DNA from: Tricholoma matsutake | Lineage: Eukaryota; Basidiomycota; Agaricomycetes; Agaricales; Tricholomataceae | NCBI GenBank assembly: GCA_026075535.2 | Contig: AP026546.1 | Coordinates: forward strand, 9,114,001 to 9,178,000 | Reading direction: 5' to 3' | Length of the DNA stretch: 64,000 bases | Shown: in pieces, positions 22,910 through 33,035 of the stretch | Layout: each line of letters starts with the position of its first letter | How positions within the stretch are numbered: the first letter of the stretch is position 1 | Made by a program: the position numbers and the translations under genes | The notes under the pieces: generated by a model | The model's database searches: none | Seen by the model: only the letters and a program-made list of their open reading frames with translations | Told to the model about the DNA's origin: nothing

Positions 22910-23027
22910 TTGTCCTATTGCTGACAGCTTCGCATTGCTATGTTTGGTGTCTGTAAAGGTAGTATTTTTTCTGAAAATTTTAACTGGTAAGCTTGTAGCT
23001 TCCAAATAGTTGGTTAGCTCAAAAAAA

Positions 23028-23209
23028 TGTAATGGGTTGTTACAAGCTTGAAAACTTAAGACTTACTTTGCACGGCACTGAGCAGAAACCAATCTATTTG
23101 GTAGCTAAGTGTATGCGGTGTAAGTAAAGAAGTAGTCACTACAAATATGTATCAACAAGGTATATACATAGTCCCCAGGGCTATGGACATGTGTAGATGT
23201 GCCATTACA
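23028..23209 (-). repeat. Gypsy-A 5' LTR
   Basis: 182 bp, upstream LTR for the minus-strand element; partner of 4222-4404. The adjacent internal bases (TTTTTTGAGCTAACC on minus) are kept in the relative at 34276 but match no tRNA I can name. Confidence 0.85.
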
Positions 23210-24068
23210 CAAACATGGGAGAACATGGGATGAATGGCACAGAATTTTTGGGCATCTGAACATGGGTTCAGTGAAAATGCTCAAAGAAAAGGAAATGGTT
23301 TTGGGAATGGAGGTGGATAGGACAGTGGAACCAGCTTTGCAATGCCAGGCATGCATCACTGCAAAGCAACAAGTCTGGCCATTTCCCAAAGAAAGCAAAT
23401 TGGAGATCAAAGAGATTGGAGATCTGACAGTTAGCAATCTGTGGGGACCAGCACACACTCAGGCTCCAGGGGGAGACCAGTATTTCATAACATTCACTGA
23501 TGGAAAGGCACAATGCACAATAACCTATTTCTTGAAACAAAAATCTGAAGTGCTAACAAAGTTCAAACAGTACAAGAGTTTCATTGAAACTCAACCTGGG
23601 TGCAAACTCAAGAAACTTCGCATCAATGGAGGGGGGGGAATTTCTTAGCAAGGAGTTCAAAAATTTTCTGCTGGACAATGGAATCCAACTAGATGTCACC
23701 ACCCCTCACTCACCTTCCCAGAATAGAATTGCCAAATGATTAAACCAAATGCTGGTAGAACACACACATGCAATGCTGCATCAGCATGTGCTCCCACACT
23801 CTCTTTGGAGAGAAGCAATCATTTATGCAACCCATCTCAAAAATAGATCTACTCAAGGATCATAAGGTACCCAATGAAGTCTTCTGTGGAAAGAAACCAG
23901 ATGTATCACACTTGGAGGAATTTGGCAGAATGTGCTGGGTTCTGCAGCAGGATGGGAAAAGATCCAAACTGGATCTGAAATTGCACCAATTTATTTTTGT
24001 GGGAATAGCTGATGGTACAAAAGGATACAGGTACTATAATTCCCAAACCCATCAAACCCTCACCTCTT
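23210..24068 (+). pseudogene. Copia-1 GAG-pre-integrase and integrase
   Basis: Copia-1 resumes after Gypsy-A. WHRIFGHLNMGSVKML...CQACITAKQ (about 23235-23370) is the HHCC zinc domain. In the core the first catalytic Asp reads Asn (TVSNLWGP, near 23430), and the second reads Asn (LRINGGGG, near 23620) next to a run of seven or more G that also shifts the frame. The rest, TTPHSPSQNRIAK (about 23698-23735), is in the new frame. Dead. Confidence 0.75.
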
Positions 24069-24469
24069 GAAATGTGGTATTTTCAGTGGTGGAGGAGAAA
24101 TATGATGAAGTGGAGGTAACTCACCCTATGCAGCTTGAGGGGGAGAGTGGAGAAAATGACAAGCAGACTTCAGGTGAGCGAGTGCCAGGAGGGGAAGCAA
24201 TGCATCACATACCTGAATTGCCATCAAATCTCACATCACCATCATGAATTCCAGTACCCTGGGAAAGGTCAGCGTGCATCCTTGCACAACCACTCATAAA
24301 TTATAGGATGCTTAACAACCCAAACTCATGCAGGCCAAAGGAATGGCAACACCAAGTACCAGTAGTGGAGGAAGCTGGCTACATAACAGTGGACTATGCG
24401 ATGATCGGGGCGACACTGAGGATGACCCACTTATGGTAAAAGAAGCCAAGGATTGATCGGATTGGCCAA

Positions 24470-24900
24470 AGTGGAAGATGGCTATGGATGCTGAAATGAT
24501 GCAATTAACCAAAAGAGGTACATTCAAATTAGTTGACCTACCCTCAGACTGCCAAGCTATCACATCAAACATGATCATGTTGGGGAAATCACCAAACACA
24601 AAGCCAGACTCATGGCGAAGGGGTTTTCCCAAATCCCTGGGATAGATTTTGTGGAAACATTCACACTGGTCATGTGGCTGGAAACATTCCAGCTATTGAT
24701 AGTGCTTGCAACCAAACTGGGTCTTGAGATCCATGTGGTTGATGTGGTAGGGGCATACCTGAATGGGAAATTAGAGGAGGTGATTTTCATGATGCATATG
24801 ATGATGGCACAGGACAAGTTCTACAGTTATTACAGCCTCTCTATGGGCTAAAACAGGCTGGCTGAGCTTGGAACAATGAACTTAACCAGACATTCCTGCA
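24470..24900 (+). pseudogene. Copia-1 reverse transcriptase, N-terminal half
   Basis: RVT_2-type segment: AKGFSQIPGIDFVETF (24612-24660), LATKLGLEIHVVDVVGAYLNG (about 24705-24770) and, after shifts, the LKQ-like region near 24850. It is cut at 24900 by hAT-like B1 and resumes at 27203 without loss. Confidence 0.75.
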
Positions 24901-25254
24901 TAGTGTTTCAAGGTCTGGTTCAGTCCAGTTTTTCAACCCCAAAGTGGGTTAACCAGTCTGGACTGCAAGCCCAAGTGACGTAGACCATAACTGAACCAAT
25001 AGGACTGGTCCTAATTGGTTTGGTTATGGTCCAAAAAACCAGTTTTCACCAGTTTTCCCCCCATTTTTTCACAGCTAACTAAATATAATTGTGTATATGA
25101 AATAAAATAAATACATAAGCATCCTGCAAGCAGTTGCTTGCAGTGATGCAGTGTAGCTACATACAGAATGAAAGATTGAAAATAAAAATGAAAAGAAATA
25201 GCCCCACCCTCTTGTGTTTGTAGTGAGGGTGGGGGTCCAGTGTTCTTGGCACTG

Positions 25255-25450
25255 TTGGTTGTTGCTGCTGTTTGTTGTTGTTGCTGTTTGTTGTCACTGC
25301 TGTTTGTTGTCACTGCCATTTGTTGTCGCTGCCATTTGTCGATGCTGCCATTTGTTGTTGCTGTGGCTTGTCATTGTTGCCATTCATCATTGTTGCCATT
25401 CATTGTCATTGCCATTCATTGTTGTTGCTGTTTGTTGTCCCCGCCATTCC
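25255..25450. repeat. Degenerate CCATTTGTTGTCGCTG minisatellite
   Basis: About twelve imperfect copies of a roughly 16-20-bp unit based on TTTGTTGTCGCTGCCA. All three forward frames stay open here only because the unit lacks stops, so the overlapping 134-142-codon frames are not genes. Confidence 0.6.
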
Positions 25451-25736
25451 TTTGTTCCCCACCCATTGTCATTCCCCACTATTCGTTGTCTGTCATTCGT
25501 TGGCCTGGTTCCCCCCATTTGTCATTCCCTGCTATTCATCATTGGTGCCATTCATTGTCATCAGCACCTCCATATCCCCCTACAAGCAGTGGCTCGCAGG
25601 CAGGGTGGTGGTGCTGTGTGACATGGTATCTCCATGTTGTCATTGTCCAGAAATGGGGCCCATTGTGACCCTGTGAGCAGAGGCTCACAGTGGCGGCATA
25701 GGGCATTGGTAGAGGTCATTATTAACAGGCAAGAAA

Positions 25737-25800
25737 CTAAAAAGAAGAGATATTAGTTAGTGAATTAGTAAAAGAAAGAAATCAAGTAAAAGGAACATAC
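25737..25800 (-). other. Intron-like segment in hAT B1
   Basis: On minus: donor GTATGTTCC after GGGCCCCTGG, branch sites TTCACTAACTAA, acceptor TCTTCTTTTTAG, 64 bp. The exon-like part upstream is an inverted repeat of GGGCCCAAATGATG. Confidence 0.6.
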
Positions 25801-27202
25801 CCAGGGGCCCAAATGATGTTCATTCATCATTTGGGCCCCTTGCTTTGTGGTTGTGTGTTTGTGTGGTCATGGGTGTCTCACAAATGGTGCCACTTTTACT
25901 TTTTGTGTAAACAAACATGTCAACACGTGATGCAAATGATGTGTATGTGTGTTTACTGTGAACAAATATGTACAACCCCTGCAACATATATAAACCCCAC
26001 CAATTTGCAAGCCATCCCCCCTTGTAGGTAGCTTATTATACATTCATCAGAAAACTGTGGAGATGCTGGTATTTCCAGTCAATAGTGACAAATACTCATC
26101 AAAATGTTATATAATGAGATATAATTAAATAATTTTATCTTTATACTACAAGTAATTTACTACCAGAGCTAACATTGCAATGTTAAAGCAGTATTGGAGT
26201 TTTGGGCCATCTGATACAAGTCCGAGACAGCATTGGACAAGAATGATAATTGTTTTGCAACTATGTTGCAGAGCTGAAAAGCTATGAGAATATTCCATCA
26301 GTCTTGTAGCTAATTGTAGTCCACCTGCCAGAATTGGATTATATAGTCAAATATACCCAAACAACTCAACATGCTACTAGTGCACAGATAATAGAATGCT
26401 AACATTGCCAGTAGCTGAACTCAACATTTTTATATGGCTGGTTTGTTGTCAGAGTATAAGATTCAGGATGTTTCAAAAAACAGAGTCTGCACAGCCACAA
26501 CCCCTTGAGCTCAACAAAATGCAAAAAAACTGATCATGACCTCAGCCACAAATAAACATGGGTGTGTGAGTATGCATGTAAGATTGTGTGAAATGAGACA
26601 AACAAATGAACAAATATTAAGTTAATTATATTTATAAGGCAACAATTCAACAACTTTACTAAGTCAACTTCTGAACAACAACAACAAAGTATATCTCATA
26701 AAAATGTAATGAAAGGGACAAAAATGGTACTATTTTCCTTTCTTCTTGTGTTCCAATTACAAGGTTTGACCTATACATAGATAAATGCCAGTCAATGATC
26801 AAATCCATCAGTCTGGCAGATCTGATGGAATTGGCCAATTCTACTGTGCTATATCTTTCATTAGCAGAGGGTGTACAAGAATTGGACATGTTATACCAAA
26901 GATTTAGCTTATCAGATATTGTACAGCATAGTCTAATATTATCATTTCCTCCTTGGTTTCCTGATGCTTAGTTTTATCATTTTATAGAGTATATAATCTA
27001 AGTGTAAAAGCCTGGTTACAACTGGTTACAACTGGTTTTATAATGGTTTTCGAATCTTTTTGAAATGAGTTAACCATTAACCAAACCACAGTTTCGGTTA
27101 CTCACATTTTCAGAAAAATGGACTGGACTGAACCATGGACTGTGGTTTGGTCTGGTTTGGTCTTTGGTCCTATGGACTGAACCTTGAAACACTATTCCTG
27201 CA

Positions 27203-28206
27203 GATGAATTTCATGTGGCTCTTCTCTGATCAATGTGTCTATATCAGGCATACCAATCAAGATCTGATCATCACCTCAGTACACATTGATGACATGACCA
27301 TTCTCAGATCAGACATTGATGCCATCACAGGAATGAAAGCCGAGCTATCAAAATTCTTCATAATCACAGACCTGGGGGAAGCAAAGCAGATTGTAGGATT
27401 GGAGTTGGAAAGGGACATGGAGGCTAGTACCCTCAAAATAATGCAGCATCAGTATATCAAGAAGGTCCTGGAGAAATTCAGAATGACAGATTTGCACCCT
27501 GTCAGCACACCATTGTACCCTAATATCAAACTGATCAAAATGCCTGATGATGATCCCCAAATATTGCAGCGCAGTTGGATCACTCATGTATGTGGCAATT
27601 GGCATGCGACCCAACATTTCATTTGCAGTACAAACACTCAGCCAGTTCATGAGCAATCCTGGACCTACTCATTGCACTGCTGTCAAATGTGTATTTCAAT
27701 ATCTTAATGGTACTCGCAATCTCAGTATCATCTACCAAAAAAGGGGAGAAGTTGAACCCACTGCTTATTCGGATGGAGATTGGGGATCAAACATCAATGA
27801 TCAAAAATCTATTTTTTCCAGATGGCAGGTGGCCCAATCTCATGGCAATCAAAGAAGCAGCCAATGGTAGCATTATCATCAATGGAAGCTGAATACATGG
27901 CAGAAAGCTTAGCAACATGCCAGGTTCTATTGCTGCAAATGCTCACTTCTGAACTCAGCATTCCATACTCTGGACCAACCAAACTCAATGTAGATAACCA
28001 AGGTGTGATTGACTACTCAAACAATGCCATTAACCACAGCTGCACAAAACATATTGACATCCAGCATCATTTTGTATGCGAGAAACTAATCTCTCATGAG
28101 ATCGACATTCAGTACTGCATGACAGACAATAACCTAGCAGACATATTCACCAAGGCGCTGCCAAGACCAAAACACAAAGATCTTGTCAAGCACATAGGTA
28201 TGGCAT
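27203..28206 (+). pseudogene. Copia-1 reverse transcriptase C-half and RNase H
   Basis: The RT catalytic region reads SVHIDDMTIL (about 27275-27304), with both Asp present. After a frameshift near 27560 the thumb and RNase H follow: SLMYVAIGMRPNISFAVQTLSQF, MEAEYMAESLATCQVLLLQ, then TKHIDIQHHFVCEKL and DNNLADIFTKALP (28046-28160), the characteristic copia C-terminus ending at a TAG at 28206. Confidence 0.8.
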
Positions 28207-28212
28207 AGATGT

Positions 28213-28222
28213 CGAGGGGGAG
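28213..28222 (+). other. Copia-1 polypurine tract
   Basis: CGAGGGGGAG directly before the 3' LTR; it primes plus-strand DNA synthesis in LTR elements. Confidence 0.7.
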
Positions 28223-28433
28223 TGTTGAATAAGCGATTGTAGCATTAGGCGACACCGACACTCACACTGAATATAGTAGTAATGATGTGCCCACAGATTA
28301 TAAATAGTGGGACATTCTAATTACTGATTATAATTACTGATCAATGCATCAAATGCTTGTATAAATAGTTGTCATAGATAAACACAATAACAAGTCCATT
28401 TTATAACATTACCAAGTCCTCAGAGTCTCAACA
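28223..28433 (+). repeat. Copia-1 3' LTR
   Basis: 211 bp, partner of 2810-2999, with an additional block of about 22 bp (ATAGTAGTAATGATGTGCCC). Confidence 0.85.
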
Positions 28434-28438
28434 GCTCC

Positions 28439-28510
28439 TACCAATGCTCCCTATGCTCTCAACTGAATCCTTCCTCATCTAGGCAATGGCACAGGTTGGG
28501 GTAACCTGCA
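28439..28510 (+). pseudogene. Gypsy-0 gag, distal piece
   Basis: Downstream of Copia-1 the gag frame can be followed as TPTNAPYALN, a TGA, then ILPHLGNGTG, joining the part that ends at 2804. It stops at the LTR of Copia-2. Confidence 0.45.
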
Positions 28511-28851
28511 TGTTGAAGCAGGCAGGTATACTACAAGGGAAGTGTACAAGCCCCTCACAACTTACATGTCCAGGATAGTGTTACTTAGACTTACTGCTAG
28601 GTTGGTTAAAGTGAAGAACACTATATTATCACTATAGACAGGTTCTCCTTATATACATAAATATAAGGTAGCCACTGGGGCATGTGTTCTCTGTGTGTAT
28701 GCACAGTACTCAGCAAGTGTGGGAGAACATGTGTTATAGAGTGTGAAAACATGTGTTATGCACATGTATTGCAGCATGTATCACCACATGTTATTTACCT
28801 CATGTTATGAGCATGTGTGCAGCATGTATTAGACAGTCATTAATTCCAACA
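28511..28851 (-). repeat. Copia-2 3' LTR
   Basis: On minus it starts TGTTGGAATTAATG and ends CTGCTTCAACA (TGTTG/CAACA inverted ends), 341 bp. It has a TATATAAGGAG box near 28650 read on minus. TTTTAGGGGGGG immediately before it (28852-28863, minus) is the polypurine tract. Confidence 0.75.
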
Positions 28852-28863
28852 CCCCCCCTAAAA

Positions 28864-30221
28864 CTGTACAGTGCTGTAAGCAGCTAAGTTTGAATCTCAA
28901 AATTAATTATGAGAGAGTCTCTAAATTTCCTGAAGAGAACAGTGCCAAGATTCTTTGTGAACATGTCAGCTCAATTCTCACTTCCAGGAATGAAAATAAC
29001 TATGACTTTGTCATTTTTGATGCCTTTGTGAGTGTAGTGATAGTGAATGTCTATGTGTTTAGTCCTTCTTTCCACGTAGTGCATGATATACATTGCTTTG
29101 TCTAGATGTTCTTAGCTTAGATTATCCAAGAATTGCAACATCTTCATAACCATGTAAGCAATATCAGGTAACTTCAGGTTGCACCCTGAGCATCAGATAC
29201 AATAAAGATTCAATCACAGACTGATATTTGACCTAAGTGCCACATTTGGCATTGCTGTGTTTTCTGAGGGAGAGTACCCTGTTGGAAGTGGAGTGGGGGC
29301 AACTTTGGCATGTGTCATCTCAAACCTCTCAAGCACTTTGGTGAGATATGTCTTTTGTTTGAGTTTGATATTAGTTGTGGTCTGGGTGATGCACATGCCC
29401 ATGCCTAAGAGTTCCATGACTTTGGCAGTATCATGGAACTCCCAATGCTTTAGGCAAGCATTTTTCTTTTCATCCACTAGCTCTGTGTTCTTGCCCATGA
29501 ACAAGCCACCATCAACATAGACTAGTGCAGTTACAATGCTGCCTGTCTTTGGATCTTTGTGAATGAAGATACTGGCATCAGAGCTGGCATGCACAAAACC
29601 TATGGTGCACACAAATGCCTCTAGCTCTTTCCACCATGCTAGTGCAGCCTGTTTAAGGCAATACAATGCTCAGTATAAGCACAGTACTTTGCACTCTTTT
29701 CCCTTGAGTACAAAACCCTTGTGTTGATCCATGGGGATCTCCTCATTTAGTTTGCTGTATAAAAATGCAGTTTTTACATTTAGACTGGTCATATACATGC
29801 CTTCTAGAGATGCAAGTGCAAACATGAGGTGTATGGTCTTGTAGCAGACAACTGGTGAGAAAATCTCATCAAAGTCAATGCCTTTGACTTGCGAAAAGCC
29901 TTTGGCCACAAGTCTGGCTTGTTTTCTTCAGTCCAATTTCACAGAGAAAACCCATCTGTTTTTGATCATTTTATAACCATGTGGAAGATCTACAATTCTA
30001 CAGACATGCCTATTATGAAGAGCCTCTAACTCTCCATGACATGCTTGTTTCCACTCTATTTGCTGCTGCCTGGATAGGCATGCAATATCGCAAAATTGTG
30101 TAGGAACCTGATCAGATTTGCTCAATGGTTTAACTGCCTTTGATAGCAGCCAGCTCATCAGACCAATTCCACCTTCCTTGGCTATTTTAGTAATGTAGCC
30201 TATATTGTTGGTGCATTGCAT
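28864..30221 (-). pseudogene. Copia-2 reverse transcriptase and RNase H
   Basis: RT from WKQACHGELEALHNRHVCRIV (about 30060) through RLVAKGFSQVKGIDFDEIFSPVV and LNVKTAFLYSKLNEE, LKQAALAWWKEL (29655) and the active site YVDGGLFMG (about 29515), where the second Asp of Y-V-D-D is Gly. RNase H is shortened by an internal deletion near 29150; the tail TKHIDIHYHYTHKGIK is still readable (about 29065-29010). The stop at 29667-29669 splits the RT. Non-functional. Confidence 0.75.
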
Positions 30222-30345
30222 TGGGTGATTGTGTTCTTCTTGCGTTTGGAATCAGGGCCACTCTCATGGGGTGCCAAACTAGGTCCAGCAACCAGTTCTG
30301 TATGTTGAGGCTGTGGTCTTGTTTGGGAGCTACCCAAATCTTGAC

Positions 30346-30793
30346 CTACAGATCTCTTCCAATAGCGATCACTTGCAATGTCTCTCTGAATGTCAGAGGG
30401 GAGTCACTTTTCTCCATAGACATTATTGGGACAATTTGGGATGTTCCTCTGCCTGCCAGATCTATGGGGCAATTGCTGCCATTCCTGTTGATCTTCACAT
30501 CTTGGACAAAAGTCCTCAGTAGTAACAAATTCATCATCATCAGATGATGCTGGAGGAAGGGGTAGACTTTTAGGTGGTGTAGAATTGTCACCATCTGTTC
30601 CATTAGAGTGGTTGTGATCTTCTGGTTCCTCTGGTGGGAAGCCACCAAGATCAGTCTTGGCAGGAGCTTTCACTCTGATGCAACATGGAAATAATGTTTC
30701 ATCAAATAGTGCCATAACACCAATGAAAACTGTGCCATTTGGCCCCATGAAACAATATGCCTCATAGTCTTCATCTAGACCAATGAACATCAT
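30346..30793 (-). pseudogene. Copia-2 integrase C-terminal / linker region
   Basis: Two overlapping minus frames cover the copia segment between integrase and RT: MMFIGLDEDYEAYCFMGPNG (30793 on) matches the usual FVGYDxxxKxYR-like fold, followed by a Pro/Ser/Asp-rich linker (PPEEPEDHNHSNGTDGD) and RRGRQRNIP-like basic sequence. Confidence 0.55.
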
Positions 30794-30950
30794 TAATTCT
30801 TATCTGGGAGCTAACTTGTTTGGACATTTCTCTTTTGGTAGATAGACATATATATGCACCACAACCAAAAACCTTTAGATCTAACAGATCCTGTTTAAAC
30901 TTTGTAAGGTCCTCAATAGGAGTCAGCCATTTCAGGCACTTTATCAGGGT

Positions 30951-32016
30951 TCAGTTGTACAAGTATGTAGCATACTCAACACAAAATTCCCACCATGATT
31001 GTGGGAGACAAGTGGTAAAGCACAATGTCTGTGCCTTTTCCATTATTGTCCTTATCACATGGAATGCACAACTGTTTTGTTGGTGAATGTGGGGTCCTGA
31101 CATCTCTATTTTGATGCCTAAATCCTTGAGCATTTTTTTGTAGCTTACAATCTTTGAACTTTCCCCTGGATCTATATGCCAGTGCTTGATTGTAGCACCA
31201 TGCTGTATGCATGCCCATGCCTCAAACTGTCTGATTGCCTCAGCAGCATTGGACTTTTTACTTAGGCACTGTGTGACAATGCATGATGTTTTGTCATCGA
31301 CAAATACAATGAAGTATTTGCAGTGGTGGTATGAATGTGCTGGGAGTTCCTTAAGATCAGAATGTATCAATTCAAAGGGTTTAGTTGCACAAGAGTTTGA
31401 TTCAGAAAATGACTTTGACATCATCTTCCCATCTGTGCACCCCAGACAGATAAACTTGTCCTTAGGAATTGGGATATTCCTTGGGAATGTTATAGTGCAA
31501 TTTGGCAGTTGCTTTAGCACCTCTTTGGATGGGTGTCCAAGTTGCCTATGCCCAGTCTGATAGTCAACAACATATACTGTCATGACATCTATTCTCTTAG
31601 TGCTCATGATATGAGTCTGAGCCCAGTAGATGGGGCTGCCTTTATAAATTGGCACCATATTCAATACTGGGTTCCCTTTGTCATAAAATGAGATGTGTGT
31701 GGAGGAACCATGCACCTCATCTCCATCTTGTAAAAAGACTCCCATTGATAGTAGTTGACCACTACAATCTGGGATATAATAGACAGGGTATAAACATGTT
31801 TTGTGTAACTCTTTCTTCCTGTTTACTATTACTTGGTGCCATATGAAGACAGCTTCTTTACCTAATATATGAGTAGTACCTTTTGCAGTAATCACTAGGT
31901 TTGAATCCTTTCTCGGAAGAGGTTCATAGGATGTGAAGTCTTCCATTTCACCAGTGAAGGGCTTTGAGGTGCCTGAATCTAAGATCCAGTTGGCCCCTTT
32001 CTTGCATTTCTCACAC
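30951..32016 (-). pseudogene. Copia-2 protease end, GAG-pre-integrase and integrase core
   Basis: A 331-residue open segment plus upstream bases. GANWILDSGTSKPFTGEM (about 31996-31945) is the protease D-S-G site. Then comes the GAG-pre-integrase domain (TGHRQLGHPSKEVLKQL...CLGCTDGKM; about 31555-31425). The core has IHSDLKELP with the first catalytic Asp (about 31355), WHIDPG where the second Asp belongs (about 31165; usual DNG or DPG), and HIHQQNSC where the Glu region should be. It is cut at 32016 by element C. Confidence 0.75.
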
Positions 32017-33034
32017 TAGTGTTGCCATGGCTCGAGCTGCATTTTTTGCTATCTTGGGAAATAAATTACATAAAAATCACTAAAATATTTGAGGAGCTAG
32101 ATCCCATCAAAAGCCAAGGGGTCTCCTGCCAACTCTAAGGGCCCATTCGGGTCCCCGGTATAGCTCTGCCTTGCCATATGCCTTCACTTTGTAAGCTATG
32201 AAAATGATTGATTTCTCAGGACCTTCCGAAACATGCAGTGTGTCATGCCAAGTAACACTTCTGATCACATAGTAAACTGACATGGCAGGAGGGGGGGGAG
32301 GGGGTAATGCGAGCCATTGAGCATGTTGGGTATTTTGTAAAAATTATAATTATACTTCTTATCTATGAAAATCATTTTCTTGCACTAACAAGTGCATCCA
32401 CAACACAGAAATACTTTTGCAAACTTTTGACAACAATCAAGCTGGTCAAGAGATAATTGTTCAAAAATTATACATATATATATACATTTTTGTCACTTTG
32501 TGCAGTCATGTCTTGGGCGACATCACCACAGGGTTTATTATGATGAAGAATTTAATGTTGAGAAACATTATAAATACTATACAAAGGTTACAAATGAATA
32601 AAATGATGATTCAAATTCAAAATTTAACCAATGTTGACGATGGTGAACCTCAGAGCACGATTGTCACAACTGCTTGGCCTGCCGAGGTTCCATCAGCAGG
32701 ATTTGAATTATGTCATCAGGGGTTTGGCTGCCAGGAGCTGACCAAGGCATACACCCTGAATTTTGGCAGGGGAGCCAAGCAAATACTGGGGACCCGAATG
32801 GGCCCTAAGCGATTGGAGAAGTGGTTCCTGAGATATTCTGGTGGCTTTGAAATGGCTCAAGCCAAGCCATTTCAAAGCCACCAGAATATCTCAGGAACCA
32901 CTTCTCTGATCACTTAGAGTTGGCAGGAGACCCCTTGGCTTTTGATGGGATCTAGCTCCTCAAATATGTTAGTGATTTTACGTAATTTATTTCCCAAGAT
33001 AGCAAAAAATGCGGCTCGAGCCATGGCAACACTA
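32017..33034. mobile_element. Element C: hAT-like element with long terminal inverted repeats
   Basis: The ends start TAGTGTTGCCATGGCTCGAG and stay inverted-complementary for about 130 bp (32017-32150 against 33034-32905), nearly identical through AAGCCAAGGGGTCTCCTGCC. Flanks TCTCACAC (32009-32016) and TCTAAGAC (33035-33042) match at 6 of 8, a degraded 8-bp duplication. It splits Copia-2 between protease and gag. The 166-codon frame at 32417-32917 runs across non-coding repeat and TIR and is not a recognised protein. A perfect 42-bp-arm hairpin lies inside. Confidence 0.7.
32805..32916. repeat. Long perfect hairpin inside element C
   Basis: Arms 32816-32857 and 32865-32906 are perfect reverse complements (42 bp) around a 7-base spacer. 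With three transitions the pairing extends outwards to 32805 and 32916 (CTAAGYGAT). Transcribed from either strand, it would fold into one long stem. Confidence 0.85.
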
Positions 33035-33035
33035 T

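Larger units (their letters stand above)
4222..23209 (-). mobile_element. Gypsy-A: chromodomain Ty3/Gypsy element with an extra 3' ORF
   Basis: Short LTRs (183 and 182 bp; 4222-4404 and 23028-23209) begin TGTAA and end TTACA. CAAAC at 4217-4221 and 23210-23214 is a perfect 5-bp duplication. On the minus strand: gag (22.9-18.9 kb), protease (about 18.7 kb), RT/RNase H (17.3-16.3 kb), integrase (16.1-15.2 kb), a chromodomain (15.1-14.6 kb) and a long unknown ORF (14.4-13.5 kb, then 6.1-4.5 kb). Removing Gypsy-B and the candidate solo LTR leaves about 10.4 kb. Many stops are TGA in place of CGA. A relative's 5' part lies at 34092-36000 on plus. Confidence 0.85.
24901..27194. mobile_element. Non-autonomous hAT-like element B1
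   Basis: Ends TAGTGTTTCAAGGT (24901) and the reverse complement at 27194 match for about 14 bp and then remain similar (CAGTCC...). TTCCTGCA at 24893-24900 and 27195-27202 is a perfect 8-bp duplication. Removing the element restores the copia RT frame. There is no transposase. Inside are a TTGTTGCTG/CCATTTGTTGTC minisatellite (25255-25450), three palindromes of the AAGCAGTTGCTT or GAGCAGAGGCTC type (25125, 25580, 25672), and one clear intron-like segment on minus (25737-25800). From 26040 to 27000 the sequence is AT-rich with nothing recognised. Confidence 0.85.
2810..28433 (+). mobile_element. Copia-1: Ty1/copia LTR retrotransposon, nested host
   Basis: Two related LTRs (2810-2999 and 28223-28433, TGTTGAATAAG...CTCAACA) bound a copia-order coding region: gag, protease, integrase, reverse transcriptase, RNase H. 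The flanks ACTCC (2805-2809) and GCTCC (28434-28438) form a 4/5 target duplication inside the Gypsy-0 gag. The 25.6-kb span is inflated by Gypsy-A (4222-23209) and hAT-like B1 (24901-27194); without them the element is about 4.3 kb, somewhat short for copia. All coding parts are broken by stops and frameshifts, so it is dead. Confidence 0.85.

Noticed and set aside
25214..25676. Three long overlapping plus frames rich in Cys, Val and Leu
   Set aside because: All three frames are open over the same CCATTTGTTGTC repeat, which shows it is a composition effect.
28480..28495. TAGGCAATGGCACAGG as the left end of another family-A hAT element
   Set aside because: No right end or 8-bp duplication found, and the bases fit continuing Gypsy-0 gag.
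32417..32917. 166-codon plus frame in element C
   Set aside because: It spans the hairpin arm and non-coding interior; no motif, and its end lies in the inverted repeat.
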